Part shown: positions 53,524 to 62,453 of the stretch, in pieces
How positions within the stretch are numbered: the stretch's first letter is position 1
How the letters are laid out: every line of letters begins with the position of its first letter
Assembly (NCBI RefSeq): GCF_900184795.1
Contig: NZ_FXXN01000025.1
Span: 460,822-524,821, forward strand
DNA from: Magnetospirillum sp. 15-1
GTDB lineage: Bacteria > Pseudomonadota > Alphaproteobacteria > Rhodospirillales > Magnetospirillaceae
Length of the DNA stretch: 64,000 nucleotides
Reading direction: 5' to 3'
The notes under the pieces: model-generated
Database searches by the model: none
What the model was told of the DNA's origin: nothing
The model's input: only the letters and a program-made list of their open reading frames with translations
Position numbers and translations under genes: made by a program

Positions 53524-54309
53524 ATGGGAGACGACTTGATCGTCGAGACCCGCTCCTTGACCAAGGAGTTCAAGGGTTTCGTCGCCGTATCCGACGTCAA
53601 TCTGCGGGTTCGCCGCCATACGATCCATGCGCTGATCGGCCCCAACGGCGCCGGCAAGACCACCTGCTTCAATCTGGTGACCAAGTTCCTGACCCCGACC
53701 CGGGGCCAAATCCTGTTCAACGGCAACGACATCACCCAGACCCAGCCGGCGGCCATTGCGCGCCAGGGAATGGTGCGCTCGTTCCAGATCTCGGCGGTCT
53801 TCGGCCACCTGACGGTGCTGGAGAACGTGCGGGTGGCGCTGCAGCGCAAGCAGGGCAAGTCGTTTCAGTTCTGGCGCTCGGGTGAGTGCCTGAACGAGCT
53901 GAACAGCCGTGCCGAAGAACTGATCGAGGCGGTGGGCGTCGCCGAATACCGCGACACTCCGGCCGGCGAGCTGTCCTACGGTCGGAAAAGGGCGCTGGAG
54001 ATCGCCACCACCCTGGCGCTGGACCCGGAAATGCTGCTGCTGGACGAGCCCATGGCCGGCATGGGCACCGAGGACGTCAGGCGCACCGCCGAGCTGATCC
54101 GCCGGGTCTCGGCCAACCGCACCATCTTGATGGTCGAACACAATCTCAGCGTGGTCGCCGATCTGTCGGACACCATCACGGTGCTGAAGCTGGGCCGCGT
54201 GCTGGCCGAGGGCAGCTACGCCGAGATTTCCGACAACCCCGAGGTGGTCGAGGCCTATATGGGCTCGGGCCATAGTCAAGTCGCTGGGGGAGCCGCCGGC
54301 CATGGCTGA
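53524..54309 (+). CDS. livG: Branched-chain amino acid-type ABC transporter ATPase LivG
   Basis: This is an ATP-binding subunit of a HAAT-family importer. The 261-residue product has Walker A GPNGAGKTT, signature LSYGRKRALEIA, Walker B MLLLDEPMAGM and H-loop VEHNLSVV. I start at ATG 53524 (MGDDLIVETRSL), which has GGGAGG eight bases upstream. The frame is open 29 codons further up, but those lack family character. It overlaps livF by eight bases. Confidence 0.93.
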   Translation: MGDDLIVETRSLTKEFKGFVAVSDVNLRVRRHTIHALIGPNGAGKTTCFNLVTKFLTPTRGQILFNGNDITQTQPAAIARQGMVRSFQISAVFGHLTVLENVRVALQRKQGKSFQFWRSGECLNELNSRAEELIEAVGVAEYRDTPAGELSYGRKRALEIATTLALDPEMLLLDEPMAGMGTEDVRRTAELIRRVSANRTILMVEHNLSVVADLSDTITVLKLGRVLAEGSYAEISDNPEVVEAYMGSGHSQVAGGAAGHG

Positions 54310-55012
54310 GCCTGAAATCCTGCTTTCGGTCAAGGACCTGCACGCCCATTACGGCGAATCCCACGTACTGCACGGCATGAGCTTCGACGTGCCCAGGGGC
54401 GAGGTGGTCACCCTGCTGGGCCGCAACGGCGTCGGCAAGACCACCACCATGCGCTGCATCATGGGCATCGTCGGCAAGCGGACCGGATCGGTGAGATACC
54501 AGGGGACCGAGACGATCAATCTCTCGTCCAACCGCATCGCCCGCCTGGGCCTCGCCTATTGCCCGGAGGAGCGCGGCATCTTCTCGTCGCTCTCGGTGAA
54601 GGAGAACATGGTGCTGCCGCCGGTGATCAAGCCGGGCGGCCTGTCGCTCGACGAGGTCTACCAACTGTTTCCACGGCTGCTGGAACGCGGTTCCAGCCAG
54701 GGTACCAAGCTGTCGGGCGGCGAACAGCAGATGCTGGCCATCGCCCGTATCCTGCGTACCGGTGCCGACATGCTGCTGCTGGACGAACCCACCGAGGGTC
54801 TGGCCCCGGTCATCGTCCAGCATATCGGCGACATCATCCGTACGCTTCGGAAGAAGGGTTTCACCATTCTCTTGGTGGAACAGAACTTCCATTTCGCCGC
54901 CACCGTCGCCGACCGCCACTATGTGGTCGAGCATGGGCAGGTGATCGACATGATCCCCAACGAATCCCTGGCGGCCAACATGGATAAGCTGAAGAGCTAT
55001 CTCGGCGTTTAA
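54302..55012 (+). CDS. livF: Branched-chain amino acid-type ABC transporter ATPase LivF
   Basis: This is the second ATPase of the importer, 236 residues, with Walker A GRNGVGKTT, Q-loop region, signature LSGGEQQMLAIAR, Walker B MLLLDEPTEGLAP and H-loop VEQNFHFA. It dimerises with LivG under the LivHM membrane pair. The start lies within the livG end and the stop is 18 bases before the binding-protein gene. Confidence 0.94.
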   Translation: MAEPEILLSVKDLHAHYGESHVLHGMSFDVPRGEVVTLLGRNGVGKTTTMRCIMGIVGKRTGSVRYQGTETINLSSNRIARLGLAYCPEERGIFSSLSVKENMVLPPVIKPGGLSLDEVYQLFPRLLERGSSQGTKLSGGEQQMLAIARILRTGADMLLLDEPTEGLAPVIVQHIGDIIRTLRKKGFTILLVEQNFHFAATVADRHYVVEHGQVIDMIPNESLAANMDKLKSYLGV

Positions 55013-55030
55013 CTAACGGGAGGACTAAAC

Positions 55031-56245
55031 ATGGTGATGAAGAGGCTTCTGCTCGGCGCCGCGGCGCTGGCCCTGTCCACCGGCATGGCGCATGCCCAGT
55101 ACAGCGACGGCACGGTCAAGATCGGCGTGCTCACCGACCTGTCGGGAACCTATTCCGATCTGGCCGGCAAGGGCACCATCGTCGCCGCCCAGATGGCCAT
55201 CGACGATTTCGGCGGCAAGGTCAACGGCATGCCCATCGAACTGATCTCCGCCGATCACCAGAACAAGGCCGACATCGCGTCGGGCATCGCGCGCAAGTGG
55301 TACGACACCGAGCAGGTGGACGTGATCGCCGAGCTGGTGACCACGGCCGCGGCCATCGCGGTGCGCGAAGTGTCCAAGGAGAAGGGCAAGGTCGATCTGG
55401 TTTCGGGCGCCGCCTCGACGCCTCTTACCAACGACAAGTGCTCGCCCACCGGCTTCCACTGGACCTACGACACCTACGCCCTGGCCAACGGCACCGGCGA
55501 CGCCGTGGTGAAGAACGGCGGCAAGACCTGGTTCTTCCTCACCGCCGACTACGCCTTCGGCCAGAACCTGCAGGCCCAGACCGAGAAGGTGGTCAAGGCC
55601 AATGGCGGCGTGGTCAAGGGCGCGGTCAAGCATCCCTTCCCCAATGCCGACTTCTCGTCCTTCCTGCTGCAGGCCCAGTCCTCGGGAGCTCAGATCATCG
55701 GCCTGGCCAATGCCGGTTCCGACACCATCAACGCCATCAAGCAGGCCAAGGAATTCGGCATCACCCAGTCGGGCCAGCAACTGGCCGGTCTGCTGGTGTT
55801 CATCACCGACATCCATTCGCTGGGCCTGGAAACCGCCCAGGGCATGATGCTGACCACCGGCTTCTACTGGGACATGGATGACCAGACGCGGGCGTGGTCC
55901 AAGCGCTGGTCCGAGAAGATGGGCGGCGGCAAGATGCCGTCCATGGTCCATGCCGGCACCTATTCCCAGGTGCTGCACTACCTGAAGGCCGCCGCCGCCG
56001 CCAAGACCGACGAAGGCATCAAGGTCGCCGACAAGATGCGCGAACTGCCCATCTCGGACTTCTTCGCCAAGAACGGCAAGCTGCGCGCCGACGGCCGCAT
56101 GGTCCACGACATGTATCTGGCCCAGGTGAAGAAGCCGTCCGAATCCAAGGGACCGTGGGACTACTACAAGATCATCCGCACCATTCCGGGCGATCAGGCC
56201 TACCAGCCCTTGTCCGAAAGCACCTGCTCGCTGGTGAAGAAGTAG
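55031..56245 (+). CDS. Periplasmic substrate-binding protein, LivJ/LivK type
   Basis: This 404-residue periplasmic receptor of the importer has a signal peptide (MVMKRLLLGAAALALSTGMAHA) cut before QYSDG. The mature two-lobed protein begins TVKIGVLTDLSGTYSDLAGKG, the type I periplasmic-binding fold, with ELVTTAAAIAV, LTADYAFGQNL and NADFSSFLLQAQ. The substrate class (branched-chain amino acids, amides, aromatic acids or urea) cannot be fixed from sequence. A GGGAGG ribosome site precedes it. A stable hairpin follows and would favour high levels of this protein. Confidence 0.92.
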   Translation: MVMKRLLLGAAALALSTGMAHAQYSDGTVKIGVLTDLSGTYSDLAGKGTIVAAQMAIDDFGGKVNGMPIELISADHQNKADIASGIARKWYDTEQVDVIAELVTTAAAIAVREVSKEKGKVDLVSGAASTPLTNDKCSPTGFHWTYDTYALANGTGDAVVKNGGKTWFFLTADYAFGQNLQAQTEKVVKANGGVVKGAVKHPFPNADFSSFLLQAQSSGAQIIGLANAGSDTINAIKQAKEFGITQSGQQLAGLLVFITDIHSLGLETAQGMMLTTGFYWDMDDQTRAWSKRWSEKMGGGKMPSMVHAGTYSQVLHYLKAAAAAKTDEGIKVADKMRELPISDFFAKNGKLRADGRMVHDMYLAQVKKPSESKGPWDYYKIIRTIPGDQAYQPLSESTCSLVKK

Positions 56246-56254
56246 CATGAGGCC

Positions 56255-56280
56255 GGGACGCCGGGGTAATCCGGCGTCCC
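56255..56280 (+). other. Intercistronic hairpin after the binding-protein gene
   Basis: GGGACGCCGG (56255-56264) pairs with CCGGCGTCCC (56271-56280) around GGTAAT, with no U-tract. Hairpins here usually protect upstream mRNA from 3' decay and raise binding-protein level over the permeases. Confidence 0.65.
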
Positions 56281-56308
56281 TTCCTGCTCAGGGGGAGCCC
56301 GCACCGCC

Positions 56309-57196
56309 ATGATGACCATTTTCGGCATACCGACCCAGGCCCTGTTCGGGCAATTGCTGCTGGGTCTCATCAACGGCGCCTTCTACGCCATGCTCAGCCT
56401 GGGGCTGGCGCTGATCTTCGGGCTTCTCAACATCATCAATTTCAGCCATGGCGCGCTTTACATGATGGGCGCCTTCGTGGCCTGGCTGGCGCTGAACTTC
56501 CTGGGGCTGGGATACTGGCCGGCCCTGATCGTCGCACCCCTGGTGGTGGCGGTGATCGGCATCATCATCGAGCGCACCATGCTGTGCCGCCTTTACAAGC
56601 TGGACCATCTCTACGGTCTGCTGCTCACCTTCGGCCTCGCCCTGATCATCGAGGGCCTGTTCCGCGAAGGCTACGGCGTCTCGGGCCAGCCCTATTCCGT
56701 TCCTGCGGCCCTGGCCGGCGGCTGGAACCTGGGCTTCATGTTCCTGCCCATCTATCGCGGCTGGGTGGTGGTAGCCTCCCTGGTGCTGTGCCTCGGCACC
56801 TGGTACGCCATCGAGAAGACCAAGCTGGGCGCCTACTTGCGCGCCGCCACCGAGAACCCCACCCTGGTCCAGGCCTTCGGCATCAACGTGCCGGTGATGA
56901 TCACGCTGACCTACGGCTTCGGCGTGGCGCTGGCCGCCATCGCCGGCGTGCTGGCCGCCCCCATCTATCAGGTCAGCCCAAAGATGGGTTCGGACCTGAT
57001 CATCGTGGTGTTCGCCGTGGTGGTGATCGGCGGCATGGGCTCCATCATGGGCTCCATCCTCACCGGCTACATGCTGGGGCTGGTGGAGGGCCTGACCAAG
57101 GTCTTCTACCCCGAGGCCGCCAGCACCGTGATCTTCATGGTCATGGTCGTGGTTCTTCTGATCAAGCCCGCCGGGCTGTTCGGCAAGGGAGCCTGA
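56309..57196 (+). CDS. livH: Branched-chain amino acid-type ABC transporter permease LivH
   Basis: This inner-membrane permease has 295 residues and about eight membrane helices. The start MMTIFGIPTQALFGQLLLGLINGAFYAMLSLGLALIFG is typical, shown here by the shorter NGAFYAMLSLGLALIFG, followed by NIINFSHGALYMMGAF. The permease-ATPase contact region is GRAA-like ATENPTLVQAFGIN. It pairs with LivM, whose ATG is five bases after its stop. Confidence 0.93.
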   Translation: MMTIFGIPTQALFGQLLLGLINGAFYAMLSLGLALIFGLLNIINFSHGALYMMGAFVAWLALNFLGLGYWPALIVAPLVVAVIGIIIERTMLCRLYKLDHLYGLLLTFGLALIIEGLFREGYGVSGQPYSVPAALAGGWNLGFMFLPIYRGWVVVASLVLCLGTWYAIEKTKLGAYLRAATENPTLVQAFGINVPVMITLTYGFGVALAAIAGVLAAPIYQVSPKMGSDLIIVVFAVVVIGGMGSIMGSILTGYMLGLVEGLTKVFYPEAASTVIFMVMVVVLLIKPAGLFGKGA

Positions 57197-57200
57197 CGCC

Positions 57201-58151
57201 ATGACCCTTCCCTCCTCCGTGTCCTCGCGCCAGAAGCCCTTCATCATCGCCCTGCTCGTCCTTGGGCTGGCGCTGCCCTTCGCCGTCTACCCGGTGTTCC
57301 TGATGAAGGGCCTGTGCTTCGGGCTGTTCGCCGCCGCCTTCAATCTGCTGCTGGGCTATGTGGGGCTGCTGTCCTTCGGCCACGCCATGTTCTTCGGCTG
57401 GTCGGCCTACATCACCGCCCATGCCGCCAAGGAATGGGGCCTGACGCCGGAACTGGCCATCCTGATGGGCGTCGCCCTGGCCACCGTGCTGGGCGCCGTC
57501 GTCGGCTGGCTGGCCATCCGCCGCCAGGGCATCTATTTCGCCATGATCACCCTGGCGCTGGCCCAGTTGGGCTTCTTCGTGGCGGTACAGGTTCCCATGA
57601 CCCATGGCGAGGACGGCATCCAGGGTGTGCCGCGCGGCCATCTGTTCGGCCTGTTCGACCTCTCCGACACCCTGACCATGTACTACTTCGTGCTGGCGGT
57701 GTTCGTGGTCTCGCTGCTGTTCCTGTACCGGGTGGTCAATTCCCCCTTCGGCCAGGTGCTGAAGGCCATCCGCGACAACGAGCCCCGCGCCATCTCCCTG
57801 GGCTACGAGGTCGGCCGCTACAAGCTGATCGCCTTCGTGCTGTCGTCGGCCTTCGCCGGACTGGCCGGCTCGCTGAAGAGTCTGGTGTTCCAACTGGCGT
57901 CGTTGGCCGACGTCAGTTGGCATATGTCGGGCGAGGTGGTGCTGATGACCCTGATGGGCGGGGTGGGCACCGTGCTTGGCCCGATGGTGGGCGCTTTCCT
58001 GGTGGTCGCCATTCAGGACTTCTTCGCCGGCATCGGGTCGTGGGTCATCATAATCCAGGGTGTCATTTTCGTTGTTTGCGTGTTGTTGTTCCGTAGCGGT
58101 ATGATCGGGGTTCTGGCGCCGTGGCTGAAGCGGCGCGGTATTACTGGCTGA
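57201..58151 (+). CDS. livM: Branched-chain amino acid-type ABC transporter permease LivM
   Basis: This is the second permease, 316 residues with about nine membrane helices. Family motifs are AFNLLLGYVGLLSFGHAMFFG, IRRQGIYFAMITLALAQ, FYRVVNSPFG-like (LYRVVNSPFGQVLKAIRDNEPRA) and LMGGVGTVLGPMVGA. It ends 22 bases before the Crp/Fnr regulator gene, suggesting one transcript. Confidence 0.93.
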   Translation: MTLPSSVSSRQKPFIIALLVLGLALPFAVYPVFLMKGLCFGLFAAAFNLLLGYVGLLSFGHAMFFGWSAYITAHAAKEWGLTPELAILMGVALATVLGAVVGWLAIRRQGIYFAMITLALAQLGFFVAVQVPMTHGEDGIQGVPRGHLFGLFDLSDTLTMYYFVLAVFVVSLLFLYRVVNSPFGQVLKAIRDNEPRAISLGYEVGRYKLIAFVLSSAFAGLAGSLKSLVFQLASLADVSWHMSGEVVLMTLMGGVGTVLGPMVGAFLVVAIQDFFAGIGSWVIIIQGVIFVVCVLLFRSGMIGVLAPWLKRRGITG

Positions 58152-58172
58152 GGTGGGGAGTAAGACTTAGCC

Positions 58173-58874
58173 ATGCCGGAAACCGCTTTGCGTCGCCGCG
58201 AAATGCTGGCGAACACGCCCTTGTTCGCGTCCGTCCAGACCGACCTGCTCGACGAACTGGCCGCCAAGGCCAAGATGGTCAAGGTCGACGCGCGCGAGAC
58301 GCTGTTTTCCAAGGGTGATCCCGGCGACCGGCTGTATCTGGTGGCCAAGGGCCTGATCCGCATCGGAGTGCTGTCGGCCGAGGGGCGCGAGGTCACCTAC
58401 GGCCTGATCAAGCCGGGCCAGTTGTTCGGCGAGATCGCCGTGCTGGACGGCAAGGAGCGCTCGGCCGACGCCACCGCCATGGAAGCCACCGAGCTGATCG
58501 CCCTGGAACGCAAGGACGTCCACGCCTTCCTGCACAACCACCCCGTCCAGGCCCTGCATCTGATCGAGGTGCTGTGCGAACGCATCCGCCGCGCCGACAA
58601 CCAGTTGGAGGACATGGTCTTCCTATCGCTGCCTTCGCGGCTGGCCAAGCATCTGCTGATGCTCGACCAGACCATGGGGACCAAGGCCAAGCCGGGAGGG
58701 GCGTCCACCATCAAGCTGTCGCAGCAGGAAATCGCCGACCATCTGGGTATCAGCCGCGAAAGCGTCAACAAGGTGCTGTCCAAATGGGAACAGGCCGGCA
58801 TCGTGACGCTCGGCCGCGGCCAGATCACCCTGAACAAGGTCGCCGCGCTGGAAGGCCTGACCTCCCTCGATTGA
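58173..58874 (+). CDS. Crp/Fnr-family transcriptional regulator
   Basis: This 233-residue regulator has an N-terminal cyclic-nucleotide-binding-like fold (about 15-130, with LFSKGDPGDRLYLVAKG and LFGEIAVLDGKERSADATA) and a C-terminal winged HTH (about 165-215, SQQEIADHLGISRESVNKVL). There are no N-terminal cysteine ligands for an Fe-S cluster, so it is a Crp-like, not a redox-sensing Fnr, protein. The glycine-glutamate-arginine region (GEIAVL...RSA) resembles cAMP contacts. The location at the end of the transporter operon suggests it controls that operon. This is inference. Confidence 0.92.
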   Translation: MPETALRRREMLANTPLFASVQTDLLDELAAKAKMVKVDARETLFSKGDPGDRLYLVAKGLIRIGVLSAEGREVTYGLIKPGQLFGEIAVLDGKERSADATAMEATELIALERKDVHAFLHNHPVQALHLIEVLCERIRRADNQLEDMVFLSLPSRLAKHLLMLDQTMGTKAKPGGASTIKLSQQEIADHLGISRESVNKVLSKWEQAGIVTLGRGQITLNKVAALEGLTSLD

Positions 58875-58989
58875 TTTTCCGCTATGTGAGACTCTTCACA
58901 GACGCCAAGCCACACCCTCCCCTACATTGGTCCTGTCACGAATTCTTGTCCGTCCCCTCCTCGAACGAACGAACGGGACTGAAGACGGG

Positions 58990-59022
58990 CCCGAGGGTGA
59001 CTTTTGGGGCACTACCTCTGGG
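58990..59022 (+). ncRNA. Candidate structured 3' RNA after the Crp/Fnr gene (unconfirmed)
   Basis: CCCGAGGGT (58990-58998) can pair with ACCTCTGGG (59014-59022) with one mismatch, directly before the terminator hairpin. Together with CGAA repeats near 58963-58974 this suggests a structured 3' UTR or small RNA of about 100-150 bases. No promoter could be fixed and no RNA family is recognised. Confidence 0.25.
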
Positions 59023-59023
59023 C

Positions 59024-59061
59024 AAAAGCCCCCGGCGATGATCCTCCGCCGGGGGTTTTTT
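59024..59061. terminator. Strong terminator between the Crp/Fnr and COQ10-like genes
   Basis: CCCCCGGCG (59029-59037) pairs with CGCCGGGGG (59047-59055), followed by TTTTTT and preceded by AAAAG. It can serve both converging transcripts. Confidence 0.92.
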
Positions 59062-59078
59062 CCGTTTGAGGGGGATGA

Positions 59079-59507
59079 TCAGCCGTAGAGCTGCTTGGCG
59101 CGCTTCTCGAAAGCCCCGACCATCAGCTTGACCGCCTCGTTGAACAGGGCGCCGATCATGGTCTGCAGCAGCTTGGAGCGGAACTCGAAATCCACGTAGA
59201 AATCCAGCTCGGTCCCATTGGGATGGGGCTTGAAGTTCCAATGGTTGTTGAGGTGCTTGAACGGCCCCTCGGTATAGGTGACGTCGACGCGGTCGGGCCG
59301 GGTCAGCGTCACCTTGGAGGTGAAGCGCTCGCGCACCATCTTGAAGCCGATCACCAGGTCGGCGAAGAATACATCGCCATCGCGCGAGCGGATGCGCGAC
59401 GCGACGCACCAGGGCAGGAATTCAGGGTACCGGGCCACGTCGGCCACCAGTTCGAACAATTGCTCCGGGGTATAGGGCAGCACGCGCTGCTCGGCATGGG
59501 TCGGCAT
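59079..59507 (-). CDS. COQ10/RatA-type START-domain protein
   Basis: This 142-residue START-fold protein of the polyketide-cyclase/COQ10 group shows VLPYTPEQLFELVADVARYPEFLPWC, LVIGFKMVRERFTSKV, GPFKHLNNHWNF and FEFRSKLLQTMIGALFNEAV. In alphaproteobacteria and mitochondria the group binds coenzyme Q and supports respiration. The E. coli homologue RatA is reported to affect ribosome subunit joining. Its position 12 bases after lipA suits an aerobic-metabolism role. Confidence 0.9.
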   Translation of the reverse strand: MPTHAEQRVLPYTPEQLFELVADVARYPEFLPWCVASRIRSRDGDVFFADLVIGFKMVRERFTSKVTLTRPDRVDVTYTEGPFKHLNNHWNFKPHPNGTELDFYVDFEFRSKLLQTMIGALFNEAVKLMVGAFEKRAKQLYG

Positions 59508-59519
59508 CTTGATCCCTGA

Positions 59520-60458
59520 CTACCCCTGGCGCCGCAGGCGCTCGGCCTTCAGGGCCTCGAAATCGCGGTCGGCATGATGGCTTGAACGGGTAAGCGGCGT
59601 CGCCGCCACCATGAGAAAGCCCTTGGCGCGGGCCTGGGCGCGGTAATCCTCGAACTCGTCGGGAGTGACGAAGCGCGACACCGCCACGTGCTTCAAGGTC
59701 GGCTGCAGGTATTGGCCGATGGTGATGAAATCCACCCCGGCCGAGCGCATGTCGTCCATGACCTGCAGCACCTCGGCCCGCTCCTCACCCAGACCCACCA
59801 TGATGCCCGACTTGGTGAAGATGGTGGGATCGGCGGCCTTGGCCCGTTGCAATACACGCAGCGACTCGAAATAGCGCGCACCCGGCCGAATGCCGGGATA
59901 GAGGCGCGGCACGGTTTCCAGATTGTGGTTGAATACGTCGGGCCGGGCGTTCGCGATGCGCTCCACCCCGTCGCCCTTGTCGCGGAAATCGGGGGTCAGC
60001 ACCTCGACGGTGCATTGGGGCGAGGTGGCGCGGATGCGCTCGATGCAGGCCACGAACTGGAAGGCGCCGCCATCGGCCAGATCATCCCTGTCCACGGACG
60101 TGATGACGACATGCTTGAGCCCCATGGCCATGACCGACTCGGCCAGATTTTCCGGCTCGGCCAGATCGACGGAGCCCTTGGGGTTGCCGGTCTTGACGTT
60201 GCAGAAGGCGCAGGCCCGGGTGCAGGTGTCGCCCAGGATCATGAAGGTGGCGTGCTTATGCTTCCAGCACTCGCCGATATTGGGACAGGCCGCCTCTTCG
60301 CACACGGTGTGCAGGTTCTTTTGCCGCATCAGGCGGCGCACCTCGGCCGCCTCTTCCGAGGTGGGAGCCTTGACCCGAATCCAGTCGGGCTTGCGCGGGC
60401 TGATGTTGTCCGGCTTGTGGGCCTTTTCCGGGTGGCGGAGAGTCGGCTTGTCGCTCAT
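59520..60458 (-). CDS. lipA: Lipoyl synthase
   Basis: LipA is a radical-SAM enzyme that inserts two sulphurs into octanoyl groups on E2 and GcvH proteins. The 312-residue product has the auxiliary cluster ([13 protein letters not shown]), the radical-SAM cluster ([13 protein letters not shown], CxxxCxxC) and [24 protein letters not shown] and GEER. The start at ATG 60458 ([18 protein letters not shown]) matches the family. It is near the PDH E2 and E3 genes, which need it. Confidence 0.96.
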   Translation of the reverse strand: MSDKPTLRHPEKAHKPDNISPRKPDWIRVKAPTSEEAAEVRRLMRQKNLHTVCEEAACPNIGECWKHKHATFMILGDTCTRACAFCNVKTGNPKGSVDLAEPENLAESVMAMGLKHVVITSVDRDDLADGGAFQFVACIERIRATSPQCTVEVLTPDFRDKGDGVERIANARPDVFNHNLETVPRLYPGIRPGARYFESLRVLQRAKAADPTIFTKSGIMVGLGEERAEVLQVMDDMRSAGVDFITIGQYLQPTLKHVAVSRFVTPDEFEDYRAQARAKGFLMVAATPLTRSSHHADRDFEALKAERLRRQG

Positions 60459-60490
60459 GGCGTAGATTTCGTCCAGCGATGAAGGAAGGT

Positions 60491-60537
60491 CAAGAAAAAC
60501 AAACGGCCGGGCAAAGGCTTCCCCCCTCACCCGGCCG
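60491..60537 (-). terminator. Terminator between lpdA and lipA
   Basis: On the minus strand CGGCCGGG and CCCGGCCG pair around an 18-base loop and are followed by TTTGTTTTTC. This suggests that lipA has its own promoter or is only partly reached from the PDH operon. Confidence 0.65.
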
Positions 60538-60555
60538 CAATCGAACTATTCAAAA

Positions 60556-61944
60556 CTAGAAATGGACCGCCCGGCCGTAGGCGTCCAGCACCGATTCGTG
60601 CATCATTTCCGACAGCGTCGGATGGGCGAAGACGGTGTGCATCAGCTCGGCCTCGGTGGTCTCGAGCGTCTTGGCGACCACGTAGCCCTGGATCATCTCG
60701 GTGACCTCGGCGCCGATCATGTGGGCGCCCAGCAGTTCGCCGGTCTTGGCGTCGAACACCGTCTTGATCATGCCCTCGGTCTCGCCGAGCGCGATGGCCT
60801 TGCCGTTGGCCATGAAGGGGAAGCGGCCGACCTTGACGGCATAACCCTTCTCCTTGGCCTTGGCCTCGGAGAGACCCACCGACGCCACCTGGGGGTGGCA
60901 GTAGGTGCAGCCGGGAATCTTGCCCATGTCGAGCGGATGGACATCCGGCAGGCCCTTGATCTTCTCGACGCAGATGACGGCCTCGTGGCTGGCCTTGTGC
61001 GCCAGCCAGGGAGCGCCGGCGATGTCGCCGATGGCGTAGAGGCCCGGCTCGCCGGTACGGCAGTACTCGTCGGTGATGACGTGGGTGCGCTCCACCTTGG
61101 CCTTGGTGGCCTCCAGGCCGATATTCTCCACGTTGCCGACGATGCCGATGGCGGTGATGATCCGGTCGACGGTGATATCCTGGCTCTTGCCGCCCGCCTC
61201 GATGGTGACGGTGACGTCGGCGGCGTTCTTCTTACACCCCTTGATGTTGGCCCCCACCAGAATCTTCATGCCCTGCTTCTCGAAGGACTTCTGGGCCATG
61301 GCGCTGATCTCCGCGTCTTCCACCGGCAGGACGCGGTCCATGGCCTCGGCCACGGTGACCTGGGCGCCCAGGGTGTTGAAGAAGCTGGCGAACTCGATAC
61401 CGATGGCGCCCGAGCCGATGACCAGCAGGCGCTTGGGGAAAGTGTCGGGGACCAGGGCTTCCTTGTAGGTCCAGATGAACTTGCCGTCGGGCTCGAAGCC
61501 GGGAAGGATGCGGGCCCGCGCCCCGGTGGCCAGGATGATGTGGGGCGCCGAGATGGTCGGCTTGCCCTCGATGGCCACCTTGCCGCCGCCGGCCAGCTTG
61601 GCGGTGCCGTCGATCACCGTGACCTTGTTCTTCTTCAGCAGATGCTTGACGCCGCCCTGCAACTGGGCCGAGACACCGCGCGAGCGCGCCACGATCTTCG
61701 CCAGATCGAACGAGACGCCGGGCGCCGACAGGCCGTAGGACTCGGCATGCTGCATGTTGCGGTACACCTCGGCCGAACGCAGCAGGGCCTTGGTGGGGAT
61801 GCAACCCCAGTTGAGGCAGATGCCGCCCAGATGCTCGCGCTCCACCAAAGCGGTGTTCAGCCCCAGTTGGGCGGCGCGGATGGCGGCCACGTAGCCGCCG
61901 GGGCCACCGCCGATGACGATGATGTCGAAGCTGTTGTCGGCCAT
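60556..61944 (-). CDS. lpdA: Dihydrolipoyl dehydrogenase (E3)
   Basis: E3 reoxidises the lipoyl groups of 2-oxoacid dehydrogenase complexes with NAD. The 462-residue product has FAD motif VIGGGPGGYVAA, the redox disulphide GGICLNWGCIPTKALL, NAD motif VIGSGAIGIEFASFF, and the active-site His-Glu pair in VFAHPTLSEMMHE. It is the last gene of the pyruvate dehydrogenase operon, 20 bases after an unknown gene. Confidence 0.96.
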   Translation of the reverse strand: MADNSFDIIVIGGGPGGYVAAIRAAQLGLNTALVEREHLGGICLNWGCIPTKALLRSAEVYRNMQHAESYGLSAPGVSFDLAKIVARSRGVSAQLQGGVKHLLKKNKVTVIDGTAKLAGGGKVAIEGKPTISAPHIILATGARARILPGFEPDGKFIWTYKEALVPDTFPKRLLVIGSGAIGIEFASFFNTLGAQVTVAEAMDRVLPVEDAEISAMAQKSFEKQGMKILVGANIKGCKKNAADVTVTIEAGGKSQDITVDRIITAIGIVGNVENIGLEATKAKVERTHVITDEYCRTGEPGLYAIGDIAGAPWLAHKASHEAVICVEKIKGLPDVHPLDMGKIPGCTYCHPQVASVGLSEAKAKEKGYAVKVGRFPFMANGKAIALGETEGMIKTVFDAKTGELLGAHMIGAEVTEMIQGYVVAKTLETTEAELMHTVFAHPTLSEMMHESVLDAYGRAVHF

Positions 61945-61964
61945 GGATGACTCCTGCGAATTCG

Positions 61965-62432
61965 TTAGTCCGGCGAGCCGGGGAAGATCATGTTGAGGCG
62001 GCCTTCGATTTCCATGTCGTAGGCCTCGGCCAGACGCCAGACATGCACTCCCAGCAATTCACGGAAGGCTCCCAGCAACTGGTAGAAGACGAAGGTCGGC
62101 ATCTGATAGCGCCGCCCGGTGCGCCGATCCCAGGAATCAGCCTCCCGGATGTACTTGCAGCAGGCCGTGCGCATGGCGCCCAGCAGATCCTCGGCCGGCG
62201 TGCCGGGCGGCAGCAGCTCGGCGGTGTCGGCGATCAGGCGCTTGGAATCCACCACGGCGCGGTAGCAGCGCTCCTGCTCTTCCGGCAGGACGCCGCGATT
62301 GCAGAAAGCGGGATTGTTCTCGATCATGGCGACCAGACCGGCCAGGGCCGACCGCTCGGCAACGCTGCCCATGGGAAACGGCGTCACCGGCATGCCCGGG
62401 GGCCGGGGCATCTCCCTCACTCTCAGACCCAT
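61965..62432 (-). CDS. Unknown protein in the PDH operon, 155 aa
   Basis: I do not recognise the family. It is a soluble, largely helical protein with five cysteines (AFCNRG, EERCYRAV, RTACCKYI), of which the CC pair at about residues 91-92 stands out. The rest includes RRYQMPTFVFYQLLGAFRELLGVHVWRLAEAYDMEIEGRLN in a hydrophobic helical run. Codon usage and spacing (21 bases after the upstream gene, 20 before lpdA) show that it is a genuine operon member. A role in PDH assembly or regulation is possible but unproven. Confidence 0.75.
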   Translation of the reverse strand: MGLRVREMPRPPGMPVTPFPMGSVAERSALAGLVAMIENNPAFCNRGVLPEEQERCYRAVVDSKRLIADTAELLPPGTPAEDLLGAMRTACCKYIREADSWDRRTGRRYQMPTFVFYQLLGAFRELLGVHVWRLAEAYDMEIEGRLNMIFPGSPD

Positions 62433-62453
62433 CTCACTCCCTCCCGGTTTCCA

